Shown here: piece by piece, positions 26,981 through 35,762 of the stretch
How the letters are laid out: each line of letters begins with the position of its first letter
Numbering within the stretch: the stretch's first letter is position 1
Origin: Veillonella criceti
Lineage (GTDB): Bacteria > Bacillota > Negativicutes > Veillonellales > Veillonellaceae
Direction of reading: 5' to 3'
Assembly (NCBI RefSeq): GCF_900460315.1
Contig: NZ_UHIO01000001.1
Location: 1,085,501-1,149,500, forward strand
DNA: 64,000 nucleotides
The notes under the pieces: generated by a model
Database searches by the model: none
What the model saw: only the letters and a program-made list of their open reading frames with translations
Told to the model about the DNA's origin: nothing
Program-made: the position numbers and the translations under genes

Positions 26981-27271
26981 TCATTTCAAACGACTTAGTA
27001 TCGTCTTATAGCCATCAGCGCCGTATACTAAACAACGTTTCACACGACTAATGGTAGCCGTACTCGCACCAGTTGTTTCCACAATATTATCGTAACTTTC
27101 ACCATTTTCTAACATACGAGCTACCTGCAACCGCTGTGCCAACGCTTTAAGCTCATTGACCGTACAAATATCTTCAAAGAATTCATAACACTCATCGATT
27201 GTTTCTAATGCTAACATAGCCTCAAACAATTGGTCATTCATGGGGTTGCGTAATTTTTCATTGACACTCAT
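26981..27271 (-). CDS. YerC/YecD-family TrpR-related regulator
   Basis: A 96-aa protein with the TrpR-like helix-turn-helix: LKALAQRLQVARMLENGESYDNIVETTGASTATISRVKRCL. The family is widespread in Firmicutes but without an agreed ligand. It heads the operon with the TSUP transporter and SDR, so it may autoregulate that operon. Confidence 0.9.
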   Translation of the reverse strand: MSVNEKLRNPMNDQLFEAMLALETIDECYEFFEDICTVNELKALAQRLQVARMLENGESYDNIVETTGASTATISRVKRCLVYGADGYKTILSRLK

Positions 27272-27330
27272 AAAGATCCTCCCTTAGTCATTTAGATTTA
27301 GTTTAATTATATTACATAATCATGTAAAAG

Positions 27331-27369
27331 AAAAAGACTTTCACACAAAAAAGTGCAAAAGTCTTTTTC
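27331..27369 (-). terminator. Terminator of the metNIQ operon
   Basis: A stem of AAAAAGACTTT against AAAAGTCTTTTT, with T-rich sequence after it on the minus strand, 27 bases past the metQ stop. Confidence 0.85.
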
Positions 27370-27396
27370 ATAGTTATTATAAACAATATTAAATTT

Positions 27397-28212
27397 TTAG
27401 AAAGCAGGGATAATAGACCCTTTGAAGGTATCTTCAATAAATTTCTTAGTAGCCTCAGATTGGTAAATGGCTAAGAATTTTTTAAGTGCTTCACTATTCT
27501 GATCATCTTCACGTACAGCGACTACATTCGCATACGGAGACTCTTTACTTTCAACCACTACCGCATCTTTCAATGGATTAAGACCTGCACTCAAAGCATA
27601 GTTAGTATTGACACAAGCAATATCTACATCATTGAGAGACCGAGCAATTTGAGCGGCTTCCAATTCCTTAATCTGTAAATTCTTAGGATTTTCTACAATG
27701 TCAGCGACGGTAGATTTTGGTGAACCGCCATCTTTTAGTTTTAAAAGACCTGCTTGTTGTAATAATAACAAGGCACGACCACCATTGGTTGGATCATTAG
27801 GAATCGCTACAGAGGCCCCATTAGGAACGGTCCCTAAATCTTTATATTGATTGGAATAAAGCCCCATTGGTAATAAGATTGTTTTCCCTACAGAAACTAA
27901 ATGTAATCCACGTTCTTGTACCATATTATCTAAAAATGGTTGATGTTGATACGAATTCGCACTCAATTCTTTCTGTTCCAGCGCAATATTTGGCTGAATA
28001 TAATCGTTAAATTCTACAACTTTAATTTTAAATCCTTGTTTTTCCGCTTCTTTAGCTACAAAATCCATAACTTCCGCATGCGGTCCAGCCGTTACACCTA
28101 TAGAAAACTCTTGACTGGCTTCAGCAGCACTCTCTTTAGTATCACTACCACAACCAACTAATACAAGTGCTAAAGTAGCAATAGCCGCTAATAAAAATGC
28201 TAATTTCTTCAT
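27397..28212 (-). CDS. metQ: Methionine ABC transporter substrate-binding lipoprotein MetQ
   Basis: A 271-aa NlpA/MetQ lipoprotein. Signal peptide MKKLAFLLAAIATLALVLVGC ends in the lipobox LVGC (lipidated Cys21). Mature NlpA blocks follow: FSIGVTAGPHAEVMDFVAKEA, YIQPNIALEQKELSANSYQHQPFLDN, VAIPNDPTNGGRALLLLQQAGL, VDIACVNTNYA. It binds D/L-methionine for MetNI. Last gene of a SAM-riboswitch-controlled operon. Confidence 0.95.
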   Translation of the reverse strand: MKKLAFLLAAIATLALVLVGCGSDTKESAAEASQEFSIGVTAGPHAEVMDFVAKEAEKQGFKIKVVEFNDYIQPNIALEQKELSANSYQHQPFLDNMVQERGLHLVSVGKTILLPMGLYSNQYKDLGTVPNGASVAIPNDPTNGGRALLLLQQAGLLKLKDGGSPKSTVADIVENPKNLQIKELEAAQIARSLNDVDIACVNTNYALSAGLNPLKDAVVVESKESPYANVVAVREDDQNSEALKKFLAIYQSEATKKFIEDTFKGSIIPAF

Positions 28213-28250
28213 ACATTCTCCCTCTTTCTGTTTCTCTCAACTCTCAATAA

Positions 28251-28910
28251 CTAGCGTTTATTCACTTTGCGGGACAAGAAGTCACCACAAGACTGAATCA
28301 ATTGTACTAATACGATTAAGATGACAATGGTAGCTAACATTACGTCCCCTTGGAAACGTTGGTACCCATAACGAATGGCGATATCCCCAAGACCACCGCC
28401 ACCAATAGCACCAGCCATAGCAGAGTAACTGATTAAGTTAACAACCAGAACCGTAATGTTGTCAATAATCGTTGGCAACGCTTCTGGCAACAACACTTTA
28501 CGAATAATCTGTAGTGGTGAAGCCCCCATAGCTTGAGCTGCTTCAATAACACCGCTATTAATTTCACGAATCGATGTTTCCACCAAACGTGCTAAGAATG
28601 GAATAGCCGCCAAGGTTAACGGAACACAAGCCGCCGTCGTACCAATAGAGGTGCCAGCAATAATACGAGTCAACGGAATAATCGCCACCATCAAAATGAT
28701 GAAAGGAATGGAACGCAATGCATTCACAACCGTCCCCAATACACCATTTAAGGCTTTATTTTCTAAAATATGGCCTTTGCCTGTAATGACTAAAATTACC
28801 CCCAATGGAATACCAATAATCATAGCGACTACAGTGGAGATGACCGTCATTTGTAGAGTTTCACCTAACCCTTGAATCAACAAATTAATGATTTGTTGCG
28901 ACATAGCCAA
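28251..28910 (-). CDS. metI: Methionine ABC transporter permease MetI
   Basis: A 219-aa permease with five helices and the EAA loop in EAAQAMGASPLQIIRKVLLPEALP. The N-terminus matches MetI (LGETLQMTVISTVVAMIIGIPLG). The start overlaps the metN end by 26 bases, so translation is coupled. Confidence 0.96.
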   Translation of the reverse strand: MAMSQQIINLLIQGLGETLQMTVISTVVAMIIGIPLGVILVITGKGHILENKALNGVLGTVVNALRSIPFIILMVAIIPLTRIIAGTSIGTTAACVPLTLAAIPFLARLVETSIREINSGVIEAAQAMGASPLQIIRKVLLPEALPTIIDNITVLVVNLISYSAMAGAIGGGGLGDIAIRYGYQRFQGDVMLATIVILIVLVQLIQSCGDFLSRKVNKR

Positions 28911-29931
28911 TCACCTCGCTTCCAATTGGTAAATCTTTCAAGTATTGAATGCCCCGCTCTTCATTAGCTCGTTCGCCATCTAAGACAACAATTAAATGAC
29001 CAAAGCTTGTATCTTGAATATAATCAACGCCCCCAAATAGGATGCTAACATCAAGGCCAAACCGGCGAATCATGCCTGCTACAATTGGCTCATCAACAAC
29101 ATCTCCGGTGAAATTAAGGCGGATGATAGGATGTAAGCCTTCCTGCCATTCAGATTGTACATTTAAATGGCGCCACGCTTCTTCTGGCAATTTGTGACTA
29201 ATAATAGCACTTACAAATTCCTTGGTTGTTTTTTCTTTAGGCCCAGTAAATACATCTACTACAGGCCCTTCTTCTAAAATAACGCCACCTTCAATAACGG
29301 CCACACGATCACAAATCTCTTTAATAACCTGCATTTCATGTGTAATAAGAACAATCGTTAATTTTAACTTTTCATTAATGTCCTTTAACAATTCTAAAAT
29401 AGATTTCGTTGTTTGTGGATCAAGCGCTGACGTAGCTTCATCGCAAAGTAATACTTTCGGATTACTTGCTAACGCACGCGCAATACCAACACGCTGTTTC
29501 TGACCGCCAGACAATTGTGATGGATAATTGTTCAAGCGATCGCTCAATTTTACAATATCAAGAATTGGCAATATACGTTCTTTAATTTCGGCCTTACTAA
29601 GTCCTTGCAATTCCAATGGAAACGCCACATTGTCATATACAGTACGGGAGGATAATAAGTTGAAATGTTGGAAGATCATGCCAATATTTTTACGTTGTTC
29701 GCGTAAATCTTTATCATTTAATTTTGTTAAGTCTACCCCGTCTACAACAACTTGACCAGACGTAGGTCGCTCTAACATATTAATACAACGAATCAACGTA
29801 GATTTACCAGCCCCACTTTGGCCAATAACACCAAAGATTTCCCCTTCTTTAACGGAAAGGCTAATATCTTTTAAGGCTTCTACACGATTCGGACCCTCAT
29901 AGACTTTGCTGATGTGTGTCAGTTCAATCAT
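28885..29931 (-). CDS. metN: Methionine ABC transporter ATPase MetN
   Basis: A 348-aa ABC ATPase with Walker A (GQSGAGKST), signature LSGGQKQRVGIARAL, Walker B (VLLCDEATSALD) and the H-loop (VLITHEM). The C-terminal NIL domain (about residues 265-345) senses intracellular methionine and trans-inhibits the pump. First gene of the operon, 58 bases after the terminator part of the SAM-I riboswitch. Confidence 0.97.
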   Translation of the reverse strand: MIELTHISKVYEGPNRVEALKDISLSVKEGEIFGVIGQSGAGKSTLIRCINMLERPTSGQVVVDGVDLTKLNDKDLREQRKNIGMIFQHFNLLSSRTVYDNVAFPLELQGLSKAEIKERILPILDIVKLSDRLNNYPSQLSGGQKQRVGIARALASNPKVLLCDEATSALDPQTTKSILELLKDINEKLKLTIVLITHEMQVIKEICDRVAVIEGGVILEEGPVVDVFTGPKEKTTKEFVSAIISHKLPEEAWRHLNVQSEWQEGLHPIIRLNFTGDVVDEPIVAGMIRRFGLDVSILFGGVDYIQDTSFGHLIVVLDGERANEERGIQYLKDLPIGSEVIGYVATNH

Positions 29932-29989
29932 GTGATCGCTCTCCTTTTCTCAAATCACTCTCTATTTAAAAGCACATTAAAAACAAAAA

Positions 29990-30126
29990 AACTCTTCACA
30001 ACACATGAAGAGTTACCTGTTCTTCATCTGTCGAAGTATCACTTCGTTGGAATTGGCACCGTTCCAAACTTGGATGGTTGCCGCGACTTCATCGGGCCAG
30101 TCCCTCAGTCAACTCTTGATGAACCT
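29990..30126 (-). promoter_or_regulatory. SAM-I (S-box) riboswitch upstream of metNIQ
   Basis: On the minus strand the SAM-I core is unmistakable: TCATCAAGAGTTGACTGAGG, then GACTGGCCCGATGAAG, CGGCAACC, GGTGCCAATTCC and a closing GATGAAGAAC. It is followed by the terminator hairpin AACTCTTC-ACATGAAGAGTT with a T7 run (29990-30014). With SAM bound, the terminator forms and metNIQ is off; low SAM lets transcription run on. Confidence 0.97.
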
Positions 30127-30140
30127 ATGTATTTTTTAAC

Positions 30141-30158
30141 GTGATAAAATCATATCAC
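30141..30158. promoter_or_regulatory. Inverted repeat overlapping the metNIQ -10 box
   Basis: GTGATA and TATCAC flank a 6-base centre (a perfect inverted repeat) that covers the -10 box of the metNIQ promoter. It may be an operator adding a transcription-level control to the riboswitch, or simply part of the leader. Confidence 0.4.
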
Positions 30159-30177
30159 CGGAAAGACATACTGTCAA
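30149..30177 (-). promoter_or_regulatory. Promoter of the metNIQ operon
   Basis: TTGACA (30172-30177), exactly 17 bases, then TATGAT (30149-30154) on the minus strand, just upstream of the SAM-I riboswitch. Confidence 0.85.
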
Positions 30178-30225
30178 TAGAGGAATTAAGTATATCTAAA
30201 ATTTTAATATAAAGATAACAAAAAG

Positions 30226-30277
30226 GACTTAGCCTACAACTATCATATACGGTGACATAACAGAACTAGGCTAAGTC
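30226..30277 (-). terminator. Terminator of the aminotransferase / S-component operon
   Basis: A long stem GACTTAGCCTA / TAGGCTAAGTC followed by CTTTTTGTT on the minus strand, about 34 bases beyond the S-component stop. Confidence 0.85.
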
Positions 30278-30310
30278 AACTATCAATGAACTAATTTTAC
30301 AAATATGCAT

Positions 30311-30823
30311 CTATTGCCATACCTTAAACGCTTTACGATTTAATAAAAAGCGTGTACCTAATACAGCAATGGCACTTGTAATTAATTGGGGCCAACTCAT
30401 CATCATTAAGATAGCCTTTTCAATGGGATACGGCACTGAAAAGCCTATAAACAATAAAGAAAAACTACCGTATAACACAACCCCTTTAGTAACGCTACAA
30501 ACAAAGGTCTGCAACCATACGGGCTGATGTTGGCACAAGCGCCCTAAAAGGACAAACACCGTATTGCCAATGCCCACCAATGGAATAAAAGGCGCAAACG
30601 GCAGCATAGATTGCATAAAAGCAATAACAGGTGTCACCCACGCAATCACAAGTCCACTAATCACACCATAACGCAGGGTAGCCAAAAGCATGGCTAAGCC
30701 TACGAGCGAACCAATAAGAAACATACTTGCTATCGGTGGCACAGGCAAAATGAGGCGCAAACTTTGACTCAATAAGGCCACCGCTAATAATAGGGCCGTG
30801 CCTGTTAATGTACGAAGATCCAT
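30311..30823 (-). CDS. Putative ECF transporter S component
   Basis: A 170-aa protein with five to six hydrophobic helices. The spacing and VPPIASMFLIGSLVGLAMLLATLRYG segment resemble ECF vitamin-transporter S components (YpaA/BioY-like folds). It has no ATPase partner nearby, so it would depend on a shared EcfAAT module elsewhere. It starts 7 bases after the aminotransferase stop; by this context the substrate could be a B6 or amino-acid-related compound, but this is conjecture. Confidence 0.55.
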   Translation of the reverse strand: MDLRTLTGTALLLAVALLSQSLRLILPVPPIASMFLIGSLVGLAMLLATLRYGVISGLVIAWVTPVIAFMQSMLPFAPFIPLVGIGNTVFVLLGRLCQHQPVWLQTFVCSVTKGVVLYGSFSLLFIGFSVPYPIEKAILMMMSWPQLITSAIAVLGTRFLLNRKAFKVWQ

Positions 30824-30830
30824 AAATATC

Positions 30831-31685
30831 CTACGCCAAACCTTCAGCTAATAATTTTTCATAGCCGTCACGAAGTTTCATAGTTACAGGCCCTACGTTA
30901 CCATTTCCTACAGGTTGACGATCTAGTTTAATAATTGGAATAATGCCGCCAATCGTATCTGTGAAGAATAATTCATCCGCATTGTCTACAAATTCACGGT
31001 CAAATTCTTTTTCAATCAAGGAAACCCCTGCTGTTGGCGCTACACGCGTTACCACTAATTGACGCGTAATCCCTTTTAAAATCAATTCATCAGCTGGATG
31101 TGTATATAAAATACCATCTTTGACAGCAAACACATTCGAAGTAGCCCCTTCAGTACAAATACCATCACGGAACAACACGGCCGAATAAGCAAATTTCTTT
31201 TCTGCCTTAGTCTGTGCCAAAATATTAGGAATTAAATTTAACGTTTTAATATCTACATGATGCCAACGTTCATCAGGTAAGCTAATGGCCTTTACGCCGT
31301 CCCCTAATTTGCTTAAATCCTCTTTAATAGGACGAATATACATATACATGGTAGGCTCTAATTTAGCTCGATCATACGCGTGATGACGAGGTTCTACACC
31401 ACGGGTAATCTGCAAATAAATATACCCATCGGTAATACCACTTTGTTCAATCATTATCTCATGTAATTCTTGCAAATCTTCTGGTGGCATTTTCACAGGA
31501 ATATCCATGAAACGCATGGAGCGATAGAGTCGATCTTGATGATAGGAAAAAGCAAAACAACGGCCATTAAATACACGGGTTACTTCATATACACCATCGC
31601 CAAAGCAATACCCACGATCATCAAGGCTCACACATTTAGCACCGGGCTCAACAAATTCGCCATTAAAATAGGTTAACTCTTTCAT
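30831..31685 (-). CDS. dat: Class IV aminotransferase, probable D-amino-acid transaminase
   Basis: A 284-aa PLP enzyme of fold type IV. Family blocks: YFNGEFVEPGAKCVSLDDRGYCFGDGVYEV at the N-terminus, PLP lysine in HHVDIKTLNLIPNILAQ, EGATSNVFAVKDG, and TDTIGGIIPI at the C-terminus. The Dat type interconverts D-alanine and D-glutamate to supply peptidoglycan precursors. Distinguishing Dat from an aminodeoxychorismate lyase or BCAT by sequence alone is not fully secure. It is followed closely by an ECF-like S component. Confidence 0.85.
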   Translation of the reverse strand: MKELTYFNGEFVEPGAKCVSLDDRGYCFGDGVYEVTRVFNGRCFAFSYHQDRLYRSMRFMDIPVKMPPEDLQELHEIMIEQSGITDGYIYLQITRGVEPRHHAYDRAKLEPTMYMYIRPIKEDLSKLGDGVKAISLPDERWHHVDIKTLNLIPNILAQTKAEKKFAYSAVLFRDGICTEGATSNVFAVKDGILYTHPADELILKGITRQLVVTRVAPTAGVSLIEKEFDREFVDNADELFFTDTIGGIIPIIKLDRQPVGNGNVGPVTMKLRDGYEKLLAEGLA

Positions 31686-31778
31686 TGGAACACCTCTCTA
31701 TTCTAAGCTGCCAAAAACAACCGACCGTAAAATGTAATAATTATGTTTCGATTATAGCACAGTCCCACAAAATCTGCA

Positions 31779-32903
31779 CTATCGCCCTAATAAAATACGT
31801 CGCACCACTTTTGGTAGTTGCTGTAAGCCTAGCGTTCCTAAATAGGATAGACAAACAGTGCAAATATAGAGTCCAATCACAACAACTGCTGTATATTGAA
31901 GTTGCGCTTTAACCATACCAAAAGTCAAAACAATCAACATGAATGGATGAATTAAATAAATTCCATAAGACTGCGTCCCTATTTGTTCCCAAAAGGCCTT
32001 TGCCACACTACTCATAGGCGTAGACAAGAAGAAAAATAGAAAGAACAACGTAGCAGCCCCAGTATATACCATACCCATAGGACTGAGTTGATGAATGGTA
32101 TAAATAGCTTCCAATAGCGTATAATGACGTTCACTTAATACATAATAATAACTCCCCATCATGAGAGCTACCGATAAAGCAAACACGATTGTTAATAGGC
32201 CTCTATAACGCCACAAACCTTCAACCACGGCTTCATAACGCTCGGCTACGACGGCACCCAATAAGAAAATCCAAACGTAGTGCAACACCCAGTAATTAAG
32301 CTTCATAGCATATGCATATTGTAACCACGGATTCTGAAAGGTAATTTGCCCACTATAATAAGATGACCAAAAGTTAAATGCCACTTGCACTAAAAACAGT
32401 ACACTTAACCAAACTATAGGCTGTTGTAAAATCCCCCGCACCATTACACGCCACAACGGCATAAGTAAATAAAACCACAATAGAATAACCATAAAATATA
32501 AATGGTAATAGCCATTGCCAAAAAACAATGTCGGCACTAAATATCGCGGTAGAAGACCTGCAAAACTCCCTACAGTAGCACCTGCATACAAAACATATAA
32601 TAAAGACCACGCTACATAAGGAAATAAGACGACCCTTGAACGGCGCCACAAAAAATCTTTATACGAAAAGACTTCAAAACTAGACGTATGATAAAACAAG
32701 CCAAAAGCCGATAAAAAGAAAAAAGCGGGCACTGTAAAGCGCGATAAAATCTCCAATAAGCCGATAAGTTGCGTATTGGCCTGCGGATTACTCAGTGCAA
32801 AAGAACCAACGTGAATTCCAATAACACCAAGCATACAGAGTCCACGCATATAGGTGATTTCAGGTAAAAACGACTGTCTCAAAACAACTCTCCTCGCTAA
32901 CAA
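31779..32903 (-). CDS. Acyltransferase family 3 membrane protein
   Basis: A 374-aa protein with about 10 hydrophobic helices. Acyltransferase-3 signature: YMRGLCMLGVIGIHVGSFAL (with the conserved His in IGIHVG), PAFFFLSAFGLFYHT, and the C-terminal YGIYLIHPFML. Such proteins O-acetylate surface sugars or lipids. It is preceded by the terminator of the DUF4127 gene, whose T run directly abuts its start. Confidence 0.88.
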   Translation of the reverse strand: MLARRVVLRQSFLPEITYMRGLCMLGVIGIHVGSFALSNPQANTQLIGLLEILSRFTVPAFFFLSAFGLFYHTSSFEVFSYKDFLWRRSRVVLFPYVAWSLLYVLYAGATVGSFAGLLPRYLVPTLFFGNGYYHLYFMVILLWFYLLMPLWRVMVRGILQQPIVWLSVLFLVQVAFNFWSSYYSGQITFQNPWLQYAYAMKLNYWVLHYVWIFLLGAVVAERYEAVVEGLWRYRGLLTIVFALSVALMMGSYYYVLSERHYTLLEAIYTIHQLSPMGMVYTGAATLFFLFFFLSTPMSSVAKAFWEQIGTQSYGIYLIHPFMLIVLTFGMVKAQLQYTAVVVIGLYICTVCLSYLGTLGLQQLPKVVRRILLGR

Positions 32904-32905
32904 AA

Positions 32906-32936
32906 ACAGGACGAAGGACTAAGCCCTCCGTCCTGT
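32906..32936 (-). terminator. Terminator of the DUF4127 gene
   Basis: Hairpin ACAGGACG-AGG / CCT-CGTCCTGT with GTTTTTGTTA after it on the minus strand. It lies between the DUF4127 stop and the acyltransferase start, so the two are probably separate units or linked by read-through. Confidence 0.85.
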
Positions 32937-32946
32937 ATCCATCTGT

Positions 32947-34707
32947 CTATTCTTTCGTTACTGGCACAACTGTAGACATAGCGCCACTCGCTCCATTAGC
33001 GGTTGTTGCTACTGCGCCGCCATTCGCTGCCGCTTTTGCTTTAGCCTCAGCTTCAGCCTTAGCTTTTGCTTCTGCTTCTGCCTTAGCACGTGCTTCCGCT
33101 TCACGCTGTAAACGTAACTCTTTCTGTAATGGGGCTATTGGTTGATCATACACGGTAATATCTGTTTCAAACAAACGTCCCCATGGGAAACGTGCCGATA
33201 CCGTCCGCGGATCAATTTGCAAGTACTTTTCAGCAAAATCTTGAACTCGTTCACCCATATAAGCCTCTAATTTTTCATTCAAGGTGCCGGTATAACGAAC
33301 ATTGTCAGTTCGAATAGAATCTTGCATACGATAAATATCCTTGCGAATATTCGCTTGATAAGCCCAATTATCTAAATATTGTTGCGTTAACATATTATGA
33401 TGCTTCTGTTCAGGCATAACCTTACCAAGTACACCTTGAGCAATCGCATACCCCACCGTGTTACTAGCTGTGTTCCAGCCATTATACGACTCTACTTTAT
33501 ATAATAACCCTCGTTTATAAAGTCCGTATACAAATGTATTGTCTGCCCCATTAGAGTAGGAAATATCTGCTACACTAACAGGCACCTGTTGATTAATAGC
33601 CGTTTCCACTTTATCAAGGAAAGCATTCGTACTCGCTGAAATCATAGGGAAGTTTTCAAACGCTTCCGACTCACCCGTTACTTTACCAAGTGGCGTATTT
33701 ACAGCTAACAAGATATCTGGTTTGCCATTCGTAGTCATTGTACCACCAACAGCTTCCACATGTTCCGCAATCGTCTTAGCTACCGACTGATCTTCATAAT
33801 GAGGCACCGTTTCACCAGCACCACCTAATGGATAAATCACTTCAAAGGAAGGTTTTAAATGATTACGGTCTACATGAGCACGGGCAATCAATAATAAGCC
33901 TAATTGGTCAGCCCCTGGGAAACTGCCATATTGATCCACTTTAAGTCCTTTACTATATAGTTTTAAGTAACGACTTTCTAACGCAGACTGCGATAAAGTG
34001 CTGGTATCATCATGACCCAGTGCAAAATATTTGAAAACGCCCTTACGAGTTTCATCAATCAAGGCCCGATTCACCGTCATATTCTTTTGACGACGATTAA
34101 ACCAGTCCTGTAAATATTCAATAGGCACCGTTGACTGTAATTGTACAAGACTTGCTTGTTCCTCTTGATTCAAATTACCAGCATCTAATTTATCTTGTAA
34201 AGCTGCAATTTGGAAAATCGTAGGACCATATTCATCATAATAGGATGGTTCTACACCACCCCCACTAGCCCTAGGCGAACGCATAACGGTACCGAAAGCA
34301 TAAATTGGCACATTAGGATATTTTTCATGCAAGCTACCAATCTGCTTCGTCCGGTTTAATAACATATTTAAGGATAAATTATGTTTACGTGAATCTACTA
34401 AACCACCATAAATTAAAGTATCCGTACTCAATACCATCACATCGGCCCGCGCTGCATTTTCATCAACCCATTGCCAAATCTTATCCGCTTCACCACGATA
34501 ATTTTTACCAGATACTAAATAATCCGGTGGCGTAATCACCGTATAACCAGCCCCTTCGGCAGTATCAACTGTGTAGGATAAACTAACTGGTCGATTGTCT
34601 TGTGGTACAAATAAAATCGTAGCCGCCGACACTTGCGATGTTCCCCATAAAACAGCAGCTGCTAACGCTCCTGCAAACCAGGAAAATCGTTTACTCACGC
34701 TTCTCAA
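32947..34707 (-). CDS. DUF4127 family secreted protein
   Basis: A 586-aa exported protein. The signal peptide is FAGALAAAVLWGTSQVSA (cut about residue 28). The body matches DUF4127: ILFVPQDNRPVSLSYTVDTAEGAGY, VLSTDTLIYGGLVDSRKH, AFGTVMRSPRASGG, FKYFALGHDDTST, DQLGLLLIARAH, and SVADISYSNGADNTFVY. The C-terminal 60 residues are an Ala/Glu/Lys-rich linker (AEAEAKAKAEAEAKAKAAA) and end in a Ser/Thr-rich tail. Function unknown; the family is common in spore-forming and Negativicute genomes. Confidence 0.88.
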   Translation of the reverse strand: MRSVSKRFSWFAGALAAAVLWGTSQVSAATILFVPQDNRPVSLSYTVDTAEGAGYTVITPPDYLVSGKNYRGEADKIWQWVDENAARADVMVLSTDTLIYGGLVDSRKHNLSLNMLLNRTKQIGSLHEKYPNVPIYAFGTVMRSPRASGGGVEPSYYDEYGPTIFQIAALQDKLDAGNLNQEEQASLVQLQSTVPIEYLQDWFNRRQKNMTVNRALIDETRKGVFKYFALGHDDTSTLSQSALESRYLKLYSKGLKVDQYGSFPGADQLGLLLIARAHVDRNHLKPSFEVIYPLGGAGETVPHYEDQSVAKTIAEHVEAVGGTMTTNGKPDILLAVNTPLGKVTGESEAFENFPMISASTNAFLDKVETAINQQVPVSVADISYSNGADNTFVYGLYKRGLLYKVESYNGWNTASNTVGYAIAQGVLGKVMPEQKHHNMLTQQYLDNWAYQANIRKDIYRMQDSIRTDNVRYTGTLNEKLEAYMGERVQDFAEKYLQIDPRTVSARFPWGRLFETDITVYDQPIAPLQKELRLQREAEARAKAEAEAKAKAEAEAKAKAAANGGAVATTANGASGAMSTVVPVTKE

Positions 34708-34800
34708 CTCCTTTTAAGCCACATGCTATTACTAAATCCATCAATTCATTACATTGTTTATAATCTTATCTATTATACCATACGAAAAAATATAATAAAA

Positions 34801-35427
34801 CTAGCGAATACGCGGTAAACTCCAGTTATAACGCAGCGCTAATGTACGGATAACTACAACAATAATAAACGCACTATACGAAGCTAACTGCCATTGCCCC
34901 ATATGATAAAATCCATAATACACAATGCCCCCTATAATCGCTGGTAACGCATAGACCTCTTCACGCAATACGGATGGCACGCGCTGCGCTAAGATATCAC
35001 GAATCACGCCACCACCAACAGCCGTTAAAAGACCTAATATGACGGCCAACACAGGCATTTCAGGATAACTATACACGCCAATCCCCGCTCCAGTTACTGT
35101 AAACGAAGCAAGTCCCAGTGTATCTGCACCAAGATACATACGTCGTACCCAACGAGTACCAATATAATGTGCCCGCCGTACTCGATAGATAAAAAATACA
35201 CCAAAGGTGACAGCCATAACAATAAACACATAGGTAAACGTACGTAATGAATTAGGCGGTATATTGCCTACCATCAAATCACGCATAATCCCACCGCCAA
35301 TAGCTGTCGCTAACGCTAAGACTAACATGCCAAAAATATCCATACGTCGCCCAATTCCTACCAGCGTGCCTGAAATGGCAAAGGCAATTGTACCAATAAT
35401 GTCAAATGTAAACCATAGTAATTCCAA
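34801..35427 (-). CDS. TRIC-type cation channel family protein (UPF0126/YicG)
   Basis: A 208-aa protein with two repeats of three helices plus a seventh helix. The duplicated motif is ALATAIGGGIMRDLMVG in repeat 1 and GLLTAVGGGVIRDILAQRVPSVL in repeat 2, typical of TRIC-like channels (YicG, YadS). It probably conducts cations; the physiological role is unknown. Confidence 0.9.
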   Translation of the reverse strand: MELLWFTFDIIGTIAFAISGTLVGIGRRMDIFGMLVLALATAIGGGIMRDLMVGNIPPNSLRTFTYVFIVMAVTFGVFFIYRVRRAHYIGTRWVRRMYLGADTLGLASFTVTGAGIGVYSYPEMPVLAVILGLLTAVGGGVIRDILAQRVPSVLREEVYALPAIIGGIVYYGFYHMGQWQLASYSAFIIVVVIRTLALRYNWSLPRIR

Positions 35428-35650
35428 GCTAATGTCTCCTTATGAAATAGTCGCATATTATATGCCACGCCCAATTGTAAAATGCCCCACGCTTACTAGG
35501 TCTCTTCTTATGCTCAAATTTACATCAAATTATAAATAATTATATCATTTATAGGCTCTCATTTACACTCTTTTAAAAATACATCCGAATAAACTAGCCA
35601 ATAATTAAATAAGTCATACATGCTATGTCTTTTTAAAATAAACATTTGTC
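35428..35650. other. Divergent intergenic region, no gene seen
   Basis: AT-rich spacer between the divergent TRIC and AGCS genes. No open frame with a ribosome binding site and no clear repeat was seen; the AGCS promoter follows at 35651. Confidence 0.6.
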
Positions 35651-35679
35651 TTTACAAAGAGGATTTTTAGTGATACTAT
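35651..35679 (+). promoter_or_regulatory. Promoter of the AGCS symporter gene
   Basis: TTTACA (35651-35656), 17 bases, TACTAT (35674-35679), about 83 bases upstream of the ATG at 35763. Confidence 0.6.
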
Positions 35680-35762
35680 AGAAGCCATATTCTATGAGAA
35701 TATACGTATTTAGGTATGAGGTTACATGTTTGAGGTTACTTAAGAAAAAGGAGTGTCATCGT

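Noticed and set aside
32374-32649. A 91-aa minus-strand frame inside the acyltransferase
   Set aside because: It is a second frame within a well-supported membrane protein gene.
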